Positions 18,770-28,502 are shown, counted from the first letter of the stretch. The stretch is DNA of 64,000 nt from Mesorhizobium loti (GCA_002356515.1 AP017605.1:4783001-4847000); one strand, 5' to 3'. The notes: generated from the sequence alone by a model not told the origin. Numbers and translations: made by a program.

Positions 18770-19152
18770 GACAGCCCAGGCCTCGGTGATGTCGGTCTCA
18801 CCGAACTGGCCCCGGCGGTCCTTTCACCAAGGGAACGCGCGCGCTTCGAGACCATGGGCGGACAGGCGAGACAGGATTTCTTTTTCACGCCGTGGCGCTC
18901 AAGGAAGCCTATGTGAAAGCGCGCGGTGTGAGCCTCTCCTTGCCGGTGAAGAAGCTTGAACTGGACCTGGAGGTCTCTCCGCCCATTGCCCATTTCGGCG
19001 ACGAGATCGATGACGATGCCTCGCGTTGGGCATTCCGCAACCTGCGTCTGACAGACCGGCACATTGTCGGCATCGCTGCCGCCATGCCCGATGGCGAACT
19101 TGAGATCGTGCCGAGGCGGACACGGGCCATCAATCCGCCTTTGCATGTCTGA
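18770..19152 (+). pseudogene. Truncated, frameshifted Sfp-type 4'-phosphopantetheinyl transferase
   Basis: Two overlapping frames together spell the C-terminal half of an Sfp/AcpS-superfamily transferase. The first frame gives LAPAVLSPRERARFE...DFFFTPW up to 18895. The second continues with ALKEAYVKARGVSLSLP, which is the conserved WxxKEAxxKARG magnesium and CoA-binding motif, and runs to a stop at 19152 with a typical RWAFRNLRLTDRH segment. One missing base near 18895 (TGG[G]CG) explains the shift. The N-terminal half, including the GVDxE motif, is absent or degraded. The remnant starts about 80 bases after tRNA-Ala. A short independent gene starting at GTG 18892 is possible but unlikely. 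Confidence 0.72.
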
Positions 19153-19162
19153 TCGTATCGCT

Positions 19163-19837
19163 TCAGCCGAGCAGCTCGGCGGCGACTTCGAGCGTGTTGC
19201 GGAACGACGTTTCGATGTGGTGCTCCATCGCCTGCGCGGCGCCTTCGGCGTCGTGGCGCTTCAGCGCGTCGAGAATGGCCCCGTGCTGCTCAATCGTCTG
19301 TTCGCCATAGCCGGGCTTCGGGATGACGAGGTAGCGGCCCCGATCCATCTGCGCCTTGGAGATGTCGACGGCGCGCCAGATTTTCGGCAGGCCGCAGATT
19401 TCGGCGATGCTGCGGTGGAAGACGTCGTCGAGCTGGATGGCGGTGGCATATCTGCCGCGCGATATGGCAAGGCGGTGCGCCGCCATATTATCCTCCAGAA
19501 GTTCGCCGGCCGACGGCGTGAATTTGACGGCCGCGCGCCTGGCGCTCTCCATCTCCAGGGCACGGCGGATGACATAGGCTTCTTCCAGGTCGACACGATT
19601 GATCGGCGCGACATAGGTGCCGGTCTGCGCCAGGATGGTGACGAGGCCCTCGTCACTGATGCGCTTGACCGCTTCGCGCACCGGTGTGCGCGAGACACCA
19701 AGGGCTTCGGCGATGGCCACCTCGTTGATGACTTCCCCCGGCTTCATCTGTCCGATGACAATCAGATTGCGGATCTTGTGGTAAATCTGATCGCGCAGCG
19801 GAAACGCCCGATTGAGCGTCGAAGGATCCAGGTCCAT
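19163..19837 (-). CDS. GntR-family (FadR/FCD) transcriptional regulator
   Basis: This 224-residue regulator has an N-terminal winged helix: IRNLIVIGQMKPGEVINE, then the recognition part ALGVSRTPVREAVKRI at about residues 45-60. The C-terminal all-helical FCD domain has histidines (DDVFHRSI, EQHGAIL, AMEHHIE) that usually bind a metal and an organic acid ligand. It is divergent from ssuD across 339 bases carrying several TTGGAA inverted motifs, so it is the likely regulator of the organosulfur island. Convergent with the pseudogene on its other side. Confidence 0.9.
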   Translation of the reverse strand: MDLDPSTLNRAFPLRDQIYHKIRNLIVIGQMKPGEVINEVAIAEALGVSRTPVREAVKRISDEGLVTILAQTGTYVAPINRVDLEEAYVIRRALEMESARRAAVKFTPSAGELLEDNMAAHRLAISRGRYATAIQLDDVFHRSIAEICGLPKIWRAVDISKAQMDRGRYLVIPKPGYGEQTIEQHGAILDALKRHDAEGAAQAMEHHIETSFRNTLEVAAELLG

Positions 19838-20013
19838 GGCAAATCCACGTCTTCGTTCACCAGAATGATCAGATTATATTGGAATGCCTGATGTTCGATA
19901 GACCGGCTCAACGAGGTGGAAGCGCACTTTGATCTGGCCGCGTTGCGACCCGGGCCCTCGGAATCTCCCGATGTGGCTGTGGGGGACCGCTACGGCGATC
20001 CTGCGGAGAGAAT

Positions 20014-20059
20014 TTCCAATTTCACCGGAGGATTTGGAATAAACTAACTCTACAGAGTT
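20014..20059. promoter_or_regulatory. Candidate operators in the GntR-ssuD gap
   Basis: The 339-base divergent gap holds TTCCAA (20014-20019) paired with TTGGAA (20034-20039), and a perfect palindrome ACTCT-AC-AGAGT (20048-20059). TTATAG follows as a possible -10. A further TTGGAAT lies at 19879-19885, near the GntR start. These could be GntR operators or sites of a sulfur-starvation activator. The rest of the gap shows nothing else recognisable. Confidence 0.45.
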
Positions 20060-20176
20060 TATAGAATAAGCAAAGTGCGGGCGATCTGGTTTTTCCGGAC
20101 AGGACTCCGCCATGCCCGCCCCTCTGCGCTCGTTTTCAACCCTGTCAGGCCGCCGCCGCATTGCGGGAGGCCAGCC

Positions 20177-21349
20177 ATGACCAAGGACGTTCCCGACCGC
20201 ATCAAGGTCCTCTGGTTTCTGCCGACGCATGGCGACAGCCGTTACCTCGGCACCGCCGAAGGCGGCCGATCGGTCGATCTGCCCTATCTGACGCAAGTGG
20301 CGAAGGCCGCCGACACGCTGGGTTATTACGGCGTGCTGCTGCCGACCGGCCGCTCGTGCGAGGATTCCTGGGTGATTGCCTCGGCGCTGGTGCCGCAGAC
20401 GGAGCGGCTGCGTTTTCTCGTCGCCGTGCGGCCGGGCCTGCAGTCGCCGACGCTCGCCGCGCGCATGACCGCCACGCTTGACCGCATTTCCAATGGCCGC
20501 TTGCTGATCAATGTCGTCACCGGCGGCGATCCGCTGGAGAACAAGGGCGACGGCATTTTCCTCTCGCATGCCGAGCGCTACGAGGTGACGCAGGAATTCC
20601 TGCGAATCTACAAGCGCGTGCTGAGCGGCGAGACGGTCGAACACCAGGGCAAGCATTTCCACATCGAGGACGGCCGGCTGCTGTTTCCGCCGGTGCAGAC
20701 GCCCTATCCGCCGCTCTATTTCGGCGGTTCGTCCGATGCCGGATCGACGGTGGCGGCGCAAGAGATCGACAAATATCTGACCTGGGGCGAACCGCCCGCC
20801 GATGTCGAGCGCAAGCTGGACGCCGTTCGAGAGCTGGCCGAGAAGGCCGGCCGAAAACTCTCCTTCGGCATTCGTCTGCATGTCATTGCGCGGGAAACCA
20901 CCGAGGAGGCCTGGGCCGCCGCCGACCGGCTGATCAGCCGGCTCGACGACGCAACGATCGCTTCGGCCCAAAAGGTCTTTGCCCGCATGGATTCGGTCGG
21001 TCAGGCGCGCATGAGCGCGCTGCATGGCGGCGACCGCGCCAAACTCGAGATCGCGCCCAATCTGTGGGCCGGGGTCGGCCTGGTGCGCGGCGGCGCGGGG
21101 ACGGCCCTGGTCGGCGACCCCGACACCATTGCCGAGCGGATCGACGAATACCGGCGCCTCGGCATCGATACCTTCATCCTGTCCGGCTATCCGCATCTGG
21201 AAGAAGCCTATCGTTTCGGCGAACTCGTGCTGCCGAAGCTGCCGACAGATCATCCGGTCAAATCAGCCGGCTCGTCCGTCAACACCGGACCGTTCGGCGA
21301 GACCATCGCCGGCGACCACCGGCCGAAGTCGCTCGCCAGCGCCTCGTGA
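20177..21349 (+). CDS. ssuD: FMNH2-dependent alkanesulfonate monooxygenase
   Basis: This 390-residue luciferase-like (LLM) flavin monooxygenase cleaves alkanesulfonates to aldehyde and sulfite, releasing sulfur during starvation. SsuD hallmarks include [18 protein letters not shown] at the N-terminus, [29 protein letters not shown] and [16 protein letters not shown] at 20177 has GGAGG six bases upstream; 34 upstream codons in frame lack similarity. It opens a long plus-strand island ending in an MsuE-like FMN reductase (30716-31276), which can supply reduced FMN. The following gene overlaps it by four bases (GTGA). Confidence 0.92.
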   Translation: MTKDVPDRIKVLWFLPTHGDSRYLGTAEGGRSVDLPYLTQVAKAADTLGYYGVLLPTGRSCEDSWVIASALVPQTERLRFLVAVRPGLQSPTLAARMTATLDRISNGRLLINVVTGGDPLENKGDGIFLSHAERYEVTQEFLRIYKRVLSGETVEHQGKHFHIEDGRLLFPPVQTPYPPLYFGGSSDAGSTVAAQEIDKYLTWGEPPADVERKLDAVRELAEKAGRKLSFGIRLHVIARETTEEAWAAADRLISRLDDATIASAQKVFARMDSVGQARMSALHGGDRAKLEIAPNLWAGVGLVRGGAGTALVGDPDTIAERIDEYRRLGIDTFILSGYPHLEEAYRFGELVLPKLPTDHPVKSAGSSVNTGPFGETIAGDHRPKSLASAS

Positions 21350-22806
21350 ACGCGCTGCCGCCGGCCCGCCGCTTGCGCGTCGCCATCATCGGCGGCGGCT
21401 TCTCCGGCGCGGCCGTAGCCTGGCATCTGGCGCAAGCACATCGGCCGGAGCGTCTGTCGATCTCCGTAATCGAGCCGCGTCCAGCGCTCGGCGGCGGCCT
21501 GGCCTATTCCAGCGAAGAGCCATCGCACCGGGTCAATGTCCCGGCTATCAGAATGAGCATGGCTCCCGACGACCCGCAGCATTTTGCACGCTGGTTGGCC
21601 GGCAGCGGTGAACTCGAGCGCGACGGGGATGCCATTTGGAAGAATGGCGATGCCTATCCGCGTCGCCGTGTGTTTGGCCGTTACGTCGCCGAGCACCTCG
21701 CGCCCTATATCGAGACCGGCGCTGTCAGCCACGTCGAAGGCCAAGCCACGCGGGTCATACGAGAAGCCGACGGTGAGGGCTGGACCGTGCATACCTCCGC
21801 CGGTCCCGTCGCCGCCGACATCGTCATCCTCGCCGTGACGCATCCTGCCCCCGCAATCCCGGCAGCGCTTGCCTCCCTGGCCGAAGCGCCAGGCTTCGTC
21901 GCCGATCCCTACGCCGCGTCGGCACTTGCCGGCATCGATCCGGACGCCTCTGTGCTGATCGTCGGCTCCGGGCTGACCTCGGCCGACATGGTGGCCGAGC
22001 TTGATCGCCGCGGCCATCGCGGCCGCATCCTGGCGCTGTCGCGCCGTGGGTTGCGCTCGCGCGGCCATCCCGATGCCAGAGGCGAGCCCTTTGGCGATTT
22101 TGCCTCGGCGCCCGCCACATCGGCGCTTGGCCTGCTTCGCAACATTCGTGCGACGCTGGCGGCGGCGCGCGACGCCAATGTCAACTGGCAGTCCGTCTTC
22201 GACCAGCTGCGTCTGCAGGGGCCGGCGCTGTGGGCCGCCCTTGCTCCATCAGAACGGGCAAGGCTGGTCCGCCAGCTGCGGGTGTTCTGGGACGTGCATC
22301 GTTTCAGGATCGCCCCGCAAATTGCCTCCGTGCTCGACCGCCGCCAGGCCGCCGGCACCTTCGACACCATCGCCGCCAGGCTTGTGGCGTCGAACGATGA
22401 GGGCGAGAGCCTCGCGGTCAGCTTTCAGCGGCGCGGCCAGACGCGGATCGAGACGGCACGCTTCGATGTCGTCGTCAACACGACGGGGCCTGCTCACGGG
22501 CAGGCGCTTCAGCTCAATCCGGCGCTGCGCTCCCTGACTGAAGCCGGGCTGATCGGGGTCGACGCCTACGGGCTCGGCATCGCGACAAATCTCGACAGCC
22601 GCGCCATCGGCCAGGATGGCGGAGCGGTCGCCGGGCTCTTCGTCGCCGGTCCGCTGGCGCGAGGCACCTTTGGCGAGCTCATGGGCCTGCCGGAGGTCGC
22701 TCGCCATGCCCAGCTGGTCGCGGGAGAGATCGCGAGGCTGGTCGACACGCTCCCATTATCCGGGGCTTTCGGCGCCGATGCCGGGGACCTTGCGGTCGCG
22801 CGCTGA
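21346..22806 (+). CDS. FAD/NAD(P)-binding protein (NAD_binding_9-like)
   Basis: This 486-residue flavoprotein has the ADP-binding motif [18 protein letters not shown] at about residues 12-29, [20 protein letters not shown] typical of the FAD-NAD(P)-binding family, and a second Rossmann-type turn [17 protein letters not shown]. The GTG start overlaps the ssuD stop, so the two are coupled. Related proteins occur beside sulfur-acquisition monooxygenases, but their reaction is not established. It may reduce flavin or oxidise an organosulfur intermediate. It ends 166 bases before sfnG. Confidence 0.82.
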   Translation: MNALPPARRLRVAIIGGGFSGAAVAWHLAQAHRPERLSISVIEPRPALGGGLAYSSEEPSHRVNVPAIRMSMAPDDPQHFARWLAGSGELERDGDAIWKNGDAYPRRRVFGRYVAEHLAPYIETGAVSHVEGQATRVIREADGEGWTVHTSAGPVAADIVILAVTHPAPAIPAALASLAEAPGFVADPYAASALAGIDPDASVLIVGSGLTSADMVAELDRRGHRGRILALSRRGLRSRGHPDARGEPFGDFASAPATSALGLLRNIRATLAAARDANVNWQSVFDQLRLQGPALWAALAPSERARLVRQLRVFWDVHRFRIAPQIASVLDRRQAAGTFDTIAARLVASNDEGESLAVSFQRRGQTRIETARFDVVVNTTGPAHGQALQLNPALRSLTEAGLIGVDAYGLGIATNLDSRAIGQDGGAVAGLFVAGPLARGTFGELMGLPEVARHAQLVAGEIARLVDTLPLSGAFGADAGDLAVAR

Positions 22807-22841
22807 CAGGCGAAAGCCAGCCTGGACAGGGAAAATTGGTA

Positions 22842-22873
22842 TTTCCGTCCCAAGTGAGCGCCAAAAACGGAAA
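22842..22873. promoter_or_regulatory. Inverted repeat upstream of sfnG
   Basis: TTTCCGT (22842-22848) and ACGGAAA (22867-22873) form a 7-bp inverted repeat. An AT-rich stretch with TATATATAAT follows at about 22885-22893. Together they suggest a regulated promoter for sfnG separate from that of ssuD. Confidence 0.4.
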
Positions 22874-22972
22874 ATCCTACTTTGTATATATAATCAGTAG
22901 ACATAATAAATGTTGGCGAAATCCGGCTGCGCCCGGACCGATCAACGACACGGCCTGAATGGGAGACAGTTC

Positions 22973-24076
22973 ATGGCACACGCAGGAACCGACGCGGTCA
23001 AGTTCGCCTACTGGGTGCCGAATGTTTCGGGCGGCCTGGTGATTTCCAACATCGAGCAGCGCACCAACCATTCGGCCGAGTACAACCGCAAGCTGGCGCA
23101 GATCGCCGAGAAGGCCGGCTTCGACTATGCGCTGAGCCAGATCCGCTTCACCGCCGGCTACGGCGCCGACGAGCAGCATGAATCGGTGGCCTTCAGCCAC
23201 GATCTGCTGGCCGCCACCACGACGCTGAAGGTCATCGCGGCGATCCTGCCCGGGCCGTGGAATCCAGCGCTGGCTGCCAAGCAGCTCGCCACGATCAGCT
23301 ATCTGACCAATGGCCGTGTCGCCATCAACCTTGTCTCAGGCTGGTTCCGCGGCGAGTTCCACGCCATCGGCGAGCATTGGCTCGACCACGACGAGCGCTA
23401 CCGCCGCTCCGAGGAATTCATCCGTGCATTGCGCGGAATATGGACGGAAGACAGCTTCACCTTCCGTGGCGATTTCTACCGCTTCAACCAATATTCGCTG
23501 AAGCCGAAGCCGCCACAGCCGTTGCCGGAAATCTTCCAGGGTGGCTCGTCTCGTGCGGCGCGCGACATGGCTTCGCGTGTCTCGGACTGGTACTTCACCA
23601 ACGGCAACACGCCGGCCGAGATCGCCAAGCAGGTGGACGACATCAGGGCCAAGGCGAAGGCGAACAACCATTCCGTCAAGGTCGGCGTCAACGCCTTCGC
23701 CATCGTCCGTGAGACCGAGGACGAGGCCAAGGCGGTGCTCGCCGAGATCATCGCCAAGGCCAATCCCGAAGCCGTCAACGCTTTTGGCCACGAGGTCAAG
23801 AACGCCGGCAAGGCTTCGCCGGAAGGCGAGGGCAATTGGGCGAAGTCCTACTTCGACGACCTGGTCCAGTACAATGACGGCTTCCGTTCGAACCTGATCG
23901 GCACGCCGCGGCAAGTCGCCGAGCGCATCGTCGATCTCAAGCGCGCCGGCGCCGATCTCATCCTGCTCGGCTTCCTGCACTTCCAGGAAGAGGTCGAGTA
24001 TTTCGGCAAGCACGTCATCCCGCTCGTTCGCGAGCTGGAAGGCGCCGAGCAGGCAGCGTCACTCGCAGCGGAATAG
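22973..24076 (+). CDS. sfnG: FMNH2-dependent dimethylsulfone monooxygenase
   Basis: This 367-residue LLM flavin monooxygenase matches SfnG, which converts dimethylsulfone to methanesulfinate. Strong family signatures are VKFAYWVPNVSGGLVISNIEQ at the start, QIRFTAGYGADEQHESVAFS, VIAAILPGPWNPALAAKQLA, LVSGWFRGEFHAIGEHWL and EIFQGGSSRAARDMA. ATG at 22973 has GGAG eight bases upstream; an ATG at 22910 has no ribosome site. With SsuD it allows stepwise release of sulfur from sulfones via sulfonates. It is the first gene of the block leading into the ABC importer. Confidence 0.93.
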   Translation: MAHAGTDAVKFAYWVPNVSGGLVISNIEQRTNHSAEYNRKLAQIAEKAGFDYALSQIRFTAGYGADEQHESVAFSHDLLAATTTLKVIAAILPGPWNPALAAKQLATISYLTNGRVAINLVSGWFRGEFHAIGEHWLDHDERYRRSEEFIRALRGIWTEDSFTFRGDFYRFNQYSLKPKPPQPLPEIFQGGSSRAARDMASRVSDWYFTNGNTPAEIAKQVDDIRAKAKANNHSVKVGVNAFAIVRETEDEAKAVLAEIIAKANPEAVNAFGHEVKNAGKASPEGEGNWAKSYFDDLVQYNDGFRSNLIGTPRQVAERIVDLKRAGADLILLGFLHFQEEVEYFGKHVIPLVRELEGAEQAASLAAE

Positions 24077-24091
24077 CCATTTTCAAAAAAG

Positions 24092-24114
24092 GCAGGCCGG
24101 GCACTCCGGCCTGC
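24092..24114 (+). promoter_or_regulatory. Hairpin between sfnG and the LivG-like gene
   Basis: GCAGGCCGG, a five-base loop, then CCGGCCTGC. It follows the sfnG stop by 15 bases. An A-run precedes it, but no T-run follows on the plus strand. A stabilising or attenuating hairpin is more likely than a full terminator. Confidence 0.45.
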
Positions 24115-24197
24115 AACCGATGAAGGTTCCAGGCGCTCGATCCATCGAGCGTCAACGAGGCTTTGCGCGCCTGCTGAAGCAATCGAGGACGATTGGA

Positions 24198-25130
24198 ATG
24201 CCGTTGGCCAGTTATGCCCTTGGAATGATGGAGGCTTCGGTCTACGCGCCGGAGATCTTCGCGCGCGGCCTGCCGTCGACACGTCCAGCGCAGTCGTCCG
24301 AAGGCCGCGCCGACTCCACAGGAGTTGTCGCGGCTGCCGCCGCTCCGTTGCTCTCACTGCGGGGCATCAGCCTGTCGTTCGGCGGCGTCGTGGCACTGGC
24401 CGATATCGACCTGTCGGTGAACCCCGGCGAGATCCGCGCCATCATCGGCCCGAACGGCGCCGGCAAGAGTTCGCTGATCAACGTCATCAGCGGTGTCTAC
24501 CGGCCGGATCGCGGCCATGTCCTGCTCGATGGCATCCGCTATGGTCAGGTGCCGACGCAGCGCCTGGCGCATCTCGGCGTCGCCAGGACCTTTCAGAACC
24601 TTGCTCTGTTCAAGGGGCTCAGCGTCCTCGACAATGTCGCGTCCGGCCTCGCCTACAAGGTCCGCTCCAATTTCGCTGGCCAGGTGCTCGGCATCGGCCG
24701 CTCGCGTGGCGAGCGGCGCGACTCCCTGAGCCGCGCCGACCAGATCCTCGAATTCCTCGACCTCACCGCTGTTCGCGACCGTCTTGCCGGGACGCTGCCC
24801 TATGGACTGCAGAAGCGTGTCGAATTGGCTCGCGCGCTCGTCGCGCAACCGCGCCTGCTTCTGCTCGATGAACCGATGGCCGGCATGACCGCCGGCGAGA
24901 AAAGCGAGATGGCAAGTTTCGTGCGTGCCGCGCGCGACCGCTTCGCCACCACCGTCGTGCTGATCGAGCATGATGTCGGCGTCGTCATGGGCCTGTCTGA
25001 CCGCATCGCCGTTCTCGATTACGGCCGCAAGATCGCCGACGCCACGCCCGACGAAGTCCGCAACGACCAGCGCGTCATCGATGCCTATCTCGGCGTCGCC
25101 TCCGACAACGAGGACGGGGCAGGCATATGA
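24198..25130 (+). CDS. HAAT-type ABC transporter ATP-binding protein (LivG-like)
   Basis: This 310-residue ATPase belongs to the branched-chain amino acid type. Walker A GPNGAGKSS, the LivG-type RTFQNLALFKGLSVLDNV, a signature region LPYGLQKRVELARAL (degenerate C-loop usual in LivG) and Walker B LLLLDEPMAGM are visible. About 50 residues precede the ABC domain, more than normal. ATG at 24198 has GAGGAC upstream; ATG at 24120 is an alternative. Its stop overlaps the permease start (ATGA). The context of sulfur genes implies that the cargo is an organosulfur compound. Confidence 0.88.
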   Translation: MPLASYALGMMEASVYAPEIFARGLPSTRPAQSSEGRADSTGVVAAAAAPLLSLRGISLSFGGVVALADIDLSVNPGEIRAIIGPNGAGKSSLINVISGVYRPDRGHVLLDGIRYGQVPTQRLAHLGVARTFQNLALFKGLSVLDNVASGLAYKVRSNFAGQVLGIGRSRGERRDSLSRADQILEFLDLTAVRDRLAGTLPYGLQKRVELARALVAQPRLLLLDEPMAGMTAGEKSEMASFVRAARDRFATTVVLIEHDVGVVMGLSDRIAVLDYGRKIADATPDEVRNDQRVIDAYLGVASDNEDGAGI

Positions 25131-26026
25131 TCGCCGATTTCGACTACCAGTTCTTTATCGAAGTGCTCGTCGGCGGCCTGCTCTCCGGCGTCATGTACTC
25201 CTTGGTCGCGATCGGTTTCGTGCTGATCTACAAGACATCAGGCGTGCTGAACTTCGCGCAAGGCGCGCTACTGCTGTTCGCGGCACTCACCTTCGTCAGC
25301 TTTGTCGAGCGCGGTGTTCCCTTCGCCCTGGCCTTGGTGGCCACCTTCGCCATCATGGTGGCGATCGGCATCGCCATCGAGCGCACGGTGCTGAGACCGC
25401 TGACCAACAAGCCGCCGATCACGCTGTTCATGGCGACACTCGGGCTGTCGTATATCATCGAGGGCGCTGCCCAATTGATCTGGGGCACGCAGGTCCATGG
25501 CCTCGACCTCGGCATCGAGGACGTGCCGCTGGAAGTCGGCGGCGTGCTGATCAGCCAGTTCGACATCTTCGCGGCGGTGGTTGCCGCCGGCATGGTTCTC
25601 TTGCTGTCGCTGTTCTTCCGCTACACCCGCATCGGCCTCTCCTTCCGCGCCGTTGCCGACGACCAGTTCGCCGCCCTGGCTGTTGGTCTGCGGCTGCCGC
25701 TGATCTGGGCGACCGTCTGGGCCGCCGCCGGTCTTGTCGCCCTGGTCGCCGGACTGCTCTGGGGCGCCCGCCTCGGCGTGCAGTTCTCGCTGTCGCTGGT
25801 GGTGCTCAAGGCGCTGCCGGTGCTGGTGCTCGGCGGTTTCGATTCCATTCTCGGCGCCATCGTCGGCGGGCTGTTGATCGGCGCCAGCGAGAAACTCGCC
25901 GAGGTCTATATCGGCGACTATTTCGGCGGCGGCATCGAGAGCTGGTTCGCCTATGTCGTCGCGCTCATCTTCCTCTTGATCCGCCCCTCCGGCCTGTTCG
26001 GCCAGAAGCTTGTGGAAAGGGTCTGA
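25127..26026 (+). CDS. HAAT-type ABC permease (LivH-like)
   Basis: This 299-residue inner-membrane permease has about eight hydrophobic helices. LivH-type features include GGLLSGVMYSLVAIGFVLIYKT near the N-terminus followed by LNFAQGALLL, then the coupling region SFRAVADDQFAALAVGL and the terminal LLIRPSGLFG. It pairs with the LivM-like permease that begins three bases after it. Its overlap with the ATPase gene shows translational coupling. Confidence 0.92.
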   Translation: MIADFDYQFFIEVLVGGLLSGVMYSLVAIGFVLIYKTSGVLNFAQGALLLFAALTFVSFVERGVPFALALVATFAIMVAIGIAIERTVLRPLTNKPPITLFMATLGLSYIIEGAAQLIWGTQVHGLDLGIEDVPLEVGGVLISQFDIFAAVVAAGMVLLLSLFFRYTRIGLSFRAVADDQFAALAVGLRLPLIWATVWAAAGLVALVAGLLWGARLGVQFSLSLVVLKALPVLVLGGFDSILGAIVGGLLIGASEKLAEVYIGDYFGGGIESWFAYVVALIFLLIRPSGLFGQKLVERV

Positions 26027-26029
26027 GCC

Positions 26030-27154
26030 ATGGCCGCGATCACAAGCGAGTTTTCTTCCGCGCCGGTGCTGCCGAAATGGATCGCGCCTGTGCTGCTGCT
26101 TGCCTTCGCCTATGGCGTCGTGCCGCTGATCGGCTCGAGCTATCTGTTCGAGGCCATCCTACTGCCGTTCCTGGCACTTGGCCTTGCCGGTGTCGGGCTG
26201 AACATCCTCACCGGCTATGCCGGCCAGGTCTCGCTGGGCAGCGCCGCCTTCATGGCAGCGGGCGCCTTCGCCGCCTATAATTTCAACTTGCGCGTCGAAG
26301 GCCTGCCGCTCATCGGAAGCATTTTTTTCGCCGGCATCGTCGCCGCCGCGATCGGCATCGTCTTCGGCCTGCCCAGCCTGCGGCTGAAGGGCTTTTATCT
26401 CGCCGTCTCGACGCTCGCAGCCCAGTTCTTCGTGCAATGGGCGCTGACCAAGTTCAGCTGGTTCTCCAACGATTCGGCGTCCGGCGTCATCGACGCGCCG
26501 AAGCTGTCGATTTCAGGCTTCGCGTTCGACGGCGCCGTCGGCCGCTATCTCTTCGCGCTGACCATCGTCAGCATCCTCACCTTCCTTGCCTATCGGCTGG
26601 TCTCGTCGCAGACCGGGCGCAACTTCATCGCCATCCGCGACAATGAAACCGCTGCCCGCATCATCGGCATTCCGGTGCTGAAGACCAAGCTTCTGGCCTT
26701 CGCCATCTCCTCCTTCATCATTGGCGTCGCCGGCGTCATCTGGGCCTTCGCGTATCTGCGGACCGTCGAGCCGGACGGCTTCGATCTCGACCGCTCCTTC
26801 CAGATCCTCTTCATCATCATCATTGGTGGCCTCGCCTCGATCCGCGGCGCCTTCTTCGGTGCCGCTTTGATCGTCGTCTTTCCGCTTGGCTTGTCGCGTC
26901 TTGGCGGCTTCCTGCTCGGCGACGTCTTTGACTCCGGCGTGCTCGACATGAGCCAGCGCATCGTGCTCGGCGCCCTCATCATCCTGTTTCTGATCCTCGA
27001 ACCGGACGGGCTGGTGGCCCTGTGGGACAGGTCCGAAGACGGCTCCTGTTCGCCTGGCAGTCGACCTGAGCCCTGCGGGGCAACCCGCACCGAACTGAAA
27101 TCCGAAAATGAACCAGAGGCCGAACCAAGACGGCCCATACCGGGAGTACCCTGA
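26030..27154 (+). CDS. HAAT-type ABC permease (LivM-like)
   Basis: This 374-residue permease has typical LivM stretches: GLNILTGYAGQVSLGSAAFM, LPSLRLKGFYLAVSTLA, and the coupling loop FIAIRDNETAARIIGI. The C-terminus runs about 40 residues past the usual LEPDGL end in a hydrophilic, Glu/Pro-rich tail that looks unstructured. It forms the transmembrane heterodimer with the preceding gene. The binding-protein gene follows after two bases, so the genes are on one transcript. Confidence 0.92.
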   Translation: MAAITSEFSSAPVLPKWIAPVLLLAFAYGVVPLIGSSYLFEAILLPFLALGLAGVGLNILTGYAGQVSLGSAAFMAAGAFAAYNFNLRVEGLPLIGSIFFAGIVAAAIGIVFGLPSLRLKGFYLAVSTLAAQFFVQWALTKFSWFSNDSASGVIDAPKLSISGFAFDGAVGRYLFALTIVSILTFLAYRLVSSQTGRNFIAIRDNETAARIIGIPVLKTKLLAFAISSFIIGVAGVIWAFAYLRTVEPDGFDLDRSFQILFIIIIGGLASIRGAFFGAALIVVFPLGLSRLGGFLLGDVFDSGVLDMSQRIVLGALIILFLILEPDGLVALWDRSEDGSCSPGSRPEPCGATRTELKSENEPEAEPRRPIPGVP

Positions 27155-27156
27155 CA

Positions 27157-28494
27157 ATGACCTTCTTCAGCACCATCAAGGCGGCGGCGCTGTCCGCGGC
27201 GATGATCGTGTCGGTGGCCTTGCCGGCCGCCCACGCCGACGAACAGTATTTCCCGCTGCAAAGCTATCGCGTCGGACCCTATGCGGCCGGCGGCACCGGC
27301 TTCTTCGGCGGCTTCATCGACTATCTCAACCTCATCAACATCCGCGACGGCGGCGTCAACGGCGTCAAGCTGACCTGGGACGAATGCGAGACCCAGTACG
27401 AGGTCGAGCGCGGCGTCGAATGCTACGAGCGGCAGAAGAGCCATGCCGGTGCCGCCGCCTGGAATCCGCTTTCGGTCGGCATCGCCTATGCCATGATCGA
27501 CCGCATCACTGCCGACAAGGTGCCGCTGATCACGGTCAACCACGGCCGCACCGATTCCACCGACGGTCGTGTCTTCCCCTATGTCTTCCCGCTGCTGCTC
27601 AACCCCTACAGCGAGACGTCGGGCATCGTGAACTACATCGCCTCCAAGGAAGGCGGCATCGACAAGCTCAAGGGCAAGAAGATCGTCGTGCTCTATCACG
27701 GCTCGCCCTACGGCAAGGAGACCATCCCGATCTATGAACTGCTGGCGCAGAAATACGGCTTCACCGTGCAGCAGATCGAAGTGCCGCATCCCGGCAACGA
27801 GCAGCAGTCGCAGTGGCTGACCATCCGCCGCGCCAAGCCGGACTTCGTCGTCCTGCGCGGCTGGGGCGTGATGAACCCGGTGGCGCTGAAGACGGCGGTC
27901 AAGGTCGGCTATCCCGTCGACCACATCGTCGGCAATGTCTGGTCGAATTCGGAAGAGGACGTCATCCCGGCCGGCGACGCCGCCAAGGGTTACACCGCCA
28001 TCACCACCCAGGCTTCCGGTAACGCCTATCCGGTGGTGCAGGAGATCGTGAAGACGGTCTACGGCGCCGGCAAGGGCAATCTGGAAGACAAGTCGCGCAT
28101 CGGCTCGGTCTACCACAATCTCGGCATCGTCAACGGCATCCTGAATGTCGAGGCAATCCGCGTCGCGCAGGAGAAGTTCGGCCATCGCACGCTGACCGGC
28201 GACGAAGTCCGCTGGGGCTTTGAACACCTCAAGCTCGATCCGGCCAAGGTCGAGGGGCTCGGCGCCAAGGACCTCTTCCACTCAATCAACGTCAGCTGGG
28301 ACAACCACGAGGGCGAAGGCTACGTGACCTTCCAGCAGTGGGACGGCAAGAAGTGGAACGTCGTCTCCGACTGGATCGCGCCGGACTGGGCGCTGCTGCG
28401 GCCGATCATCGAGAAGTCGGCCGAGGCCTATGCCGCCGAGAAGGGCATCAAGCTGCGCACCGCCGATGATGCCAACGCCGTGACCACCAACTGA
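27157..28494 (+). CDS. HAAT-type ABC transporter substrate-binding protein
   Basis: This 445-residue periplasmic protein has a signal peptide ending about AAHA|DEQ. The mature chain is a type I (LivK/Peripla_BP_6) binding fold with YRVGPYAAGGTGFFGGFIDYLNL early and VVLYHGSPYGKETIPIYELLA at the hinge. It is longer than amino acid-binding relatives, and the ligand region cannot be read from sequence. Its place between SfnG/SsuD and SfnB/MsuE genes argues for a sulfone, sulfonate or similar ligand. A strong hairpin follows the stop codon. Confidence 0.88.
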   Translation: MTFFSTIKAAALSAAMIVSVALPAAHADEQYFPLQSYRVGPYAAGGTGFFGGFIDYLNLINIRDGGVNGVKLTWDECETQYEVERGVECYERQKSHAGAAAWNPLSVGIAYAMIDRITADKVPLITVNHGRTDSTDGRVFPYVFPLLLNPYSETSGIVNYIASKEGGIDKLKGKKIVVLYHGSPYGKETIPIYELLAQKYGFTVQQIEVPHPGNEQQSQWLTIRRAKPDFVVLRGWGVMNPVALKTAVKVGYPVDHIVGNVWSNSEEDVIPAGDAAKGYTAITTQASGNAYPVVQEIVKTVYGAGKGNLEDKSRIGSVYHNLGIVNGILNVEAIRVAQEKFGHRTLTGDEVRWGFEHLKLDPAKVEGLGAKDLFHSINVSWDNHEGEGYVTFQQWDGKKWNVVSDWIAPDWALLRPIIEKSAEAYAAEKGIKLRTADDANAVTTN

Positions 28495-28502
28495 TCACTG
28501 GT

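Noticed and set aside
24092..24114. A transcription terminator after sfnG
   Set aside because: The stem is good, but no T-run follows on the plus strand and the downstream ABC genes fit the same functional unit, so it is listed only as a hairpin.
26590..28281. 563-codon minus-strand frame across the LivM-like and binding-protein genes
   Set aside because: It spans two well-supported genes on the other strand, with low-complexity acidic and basic runs.
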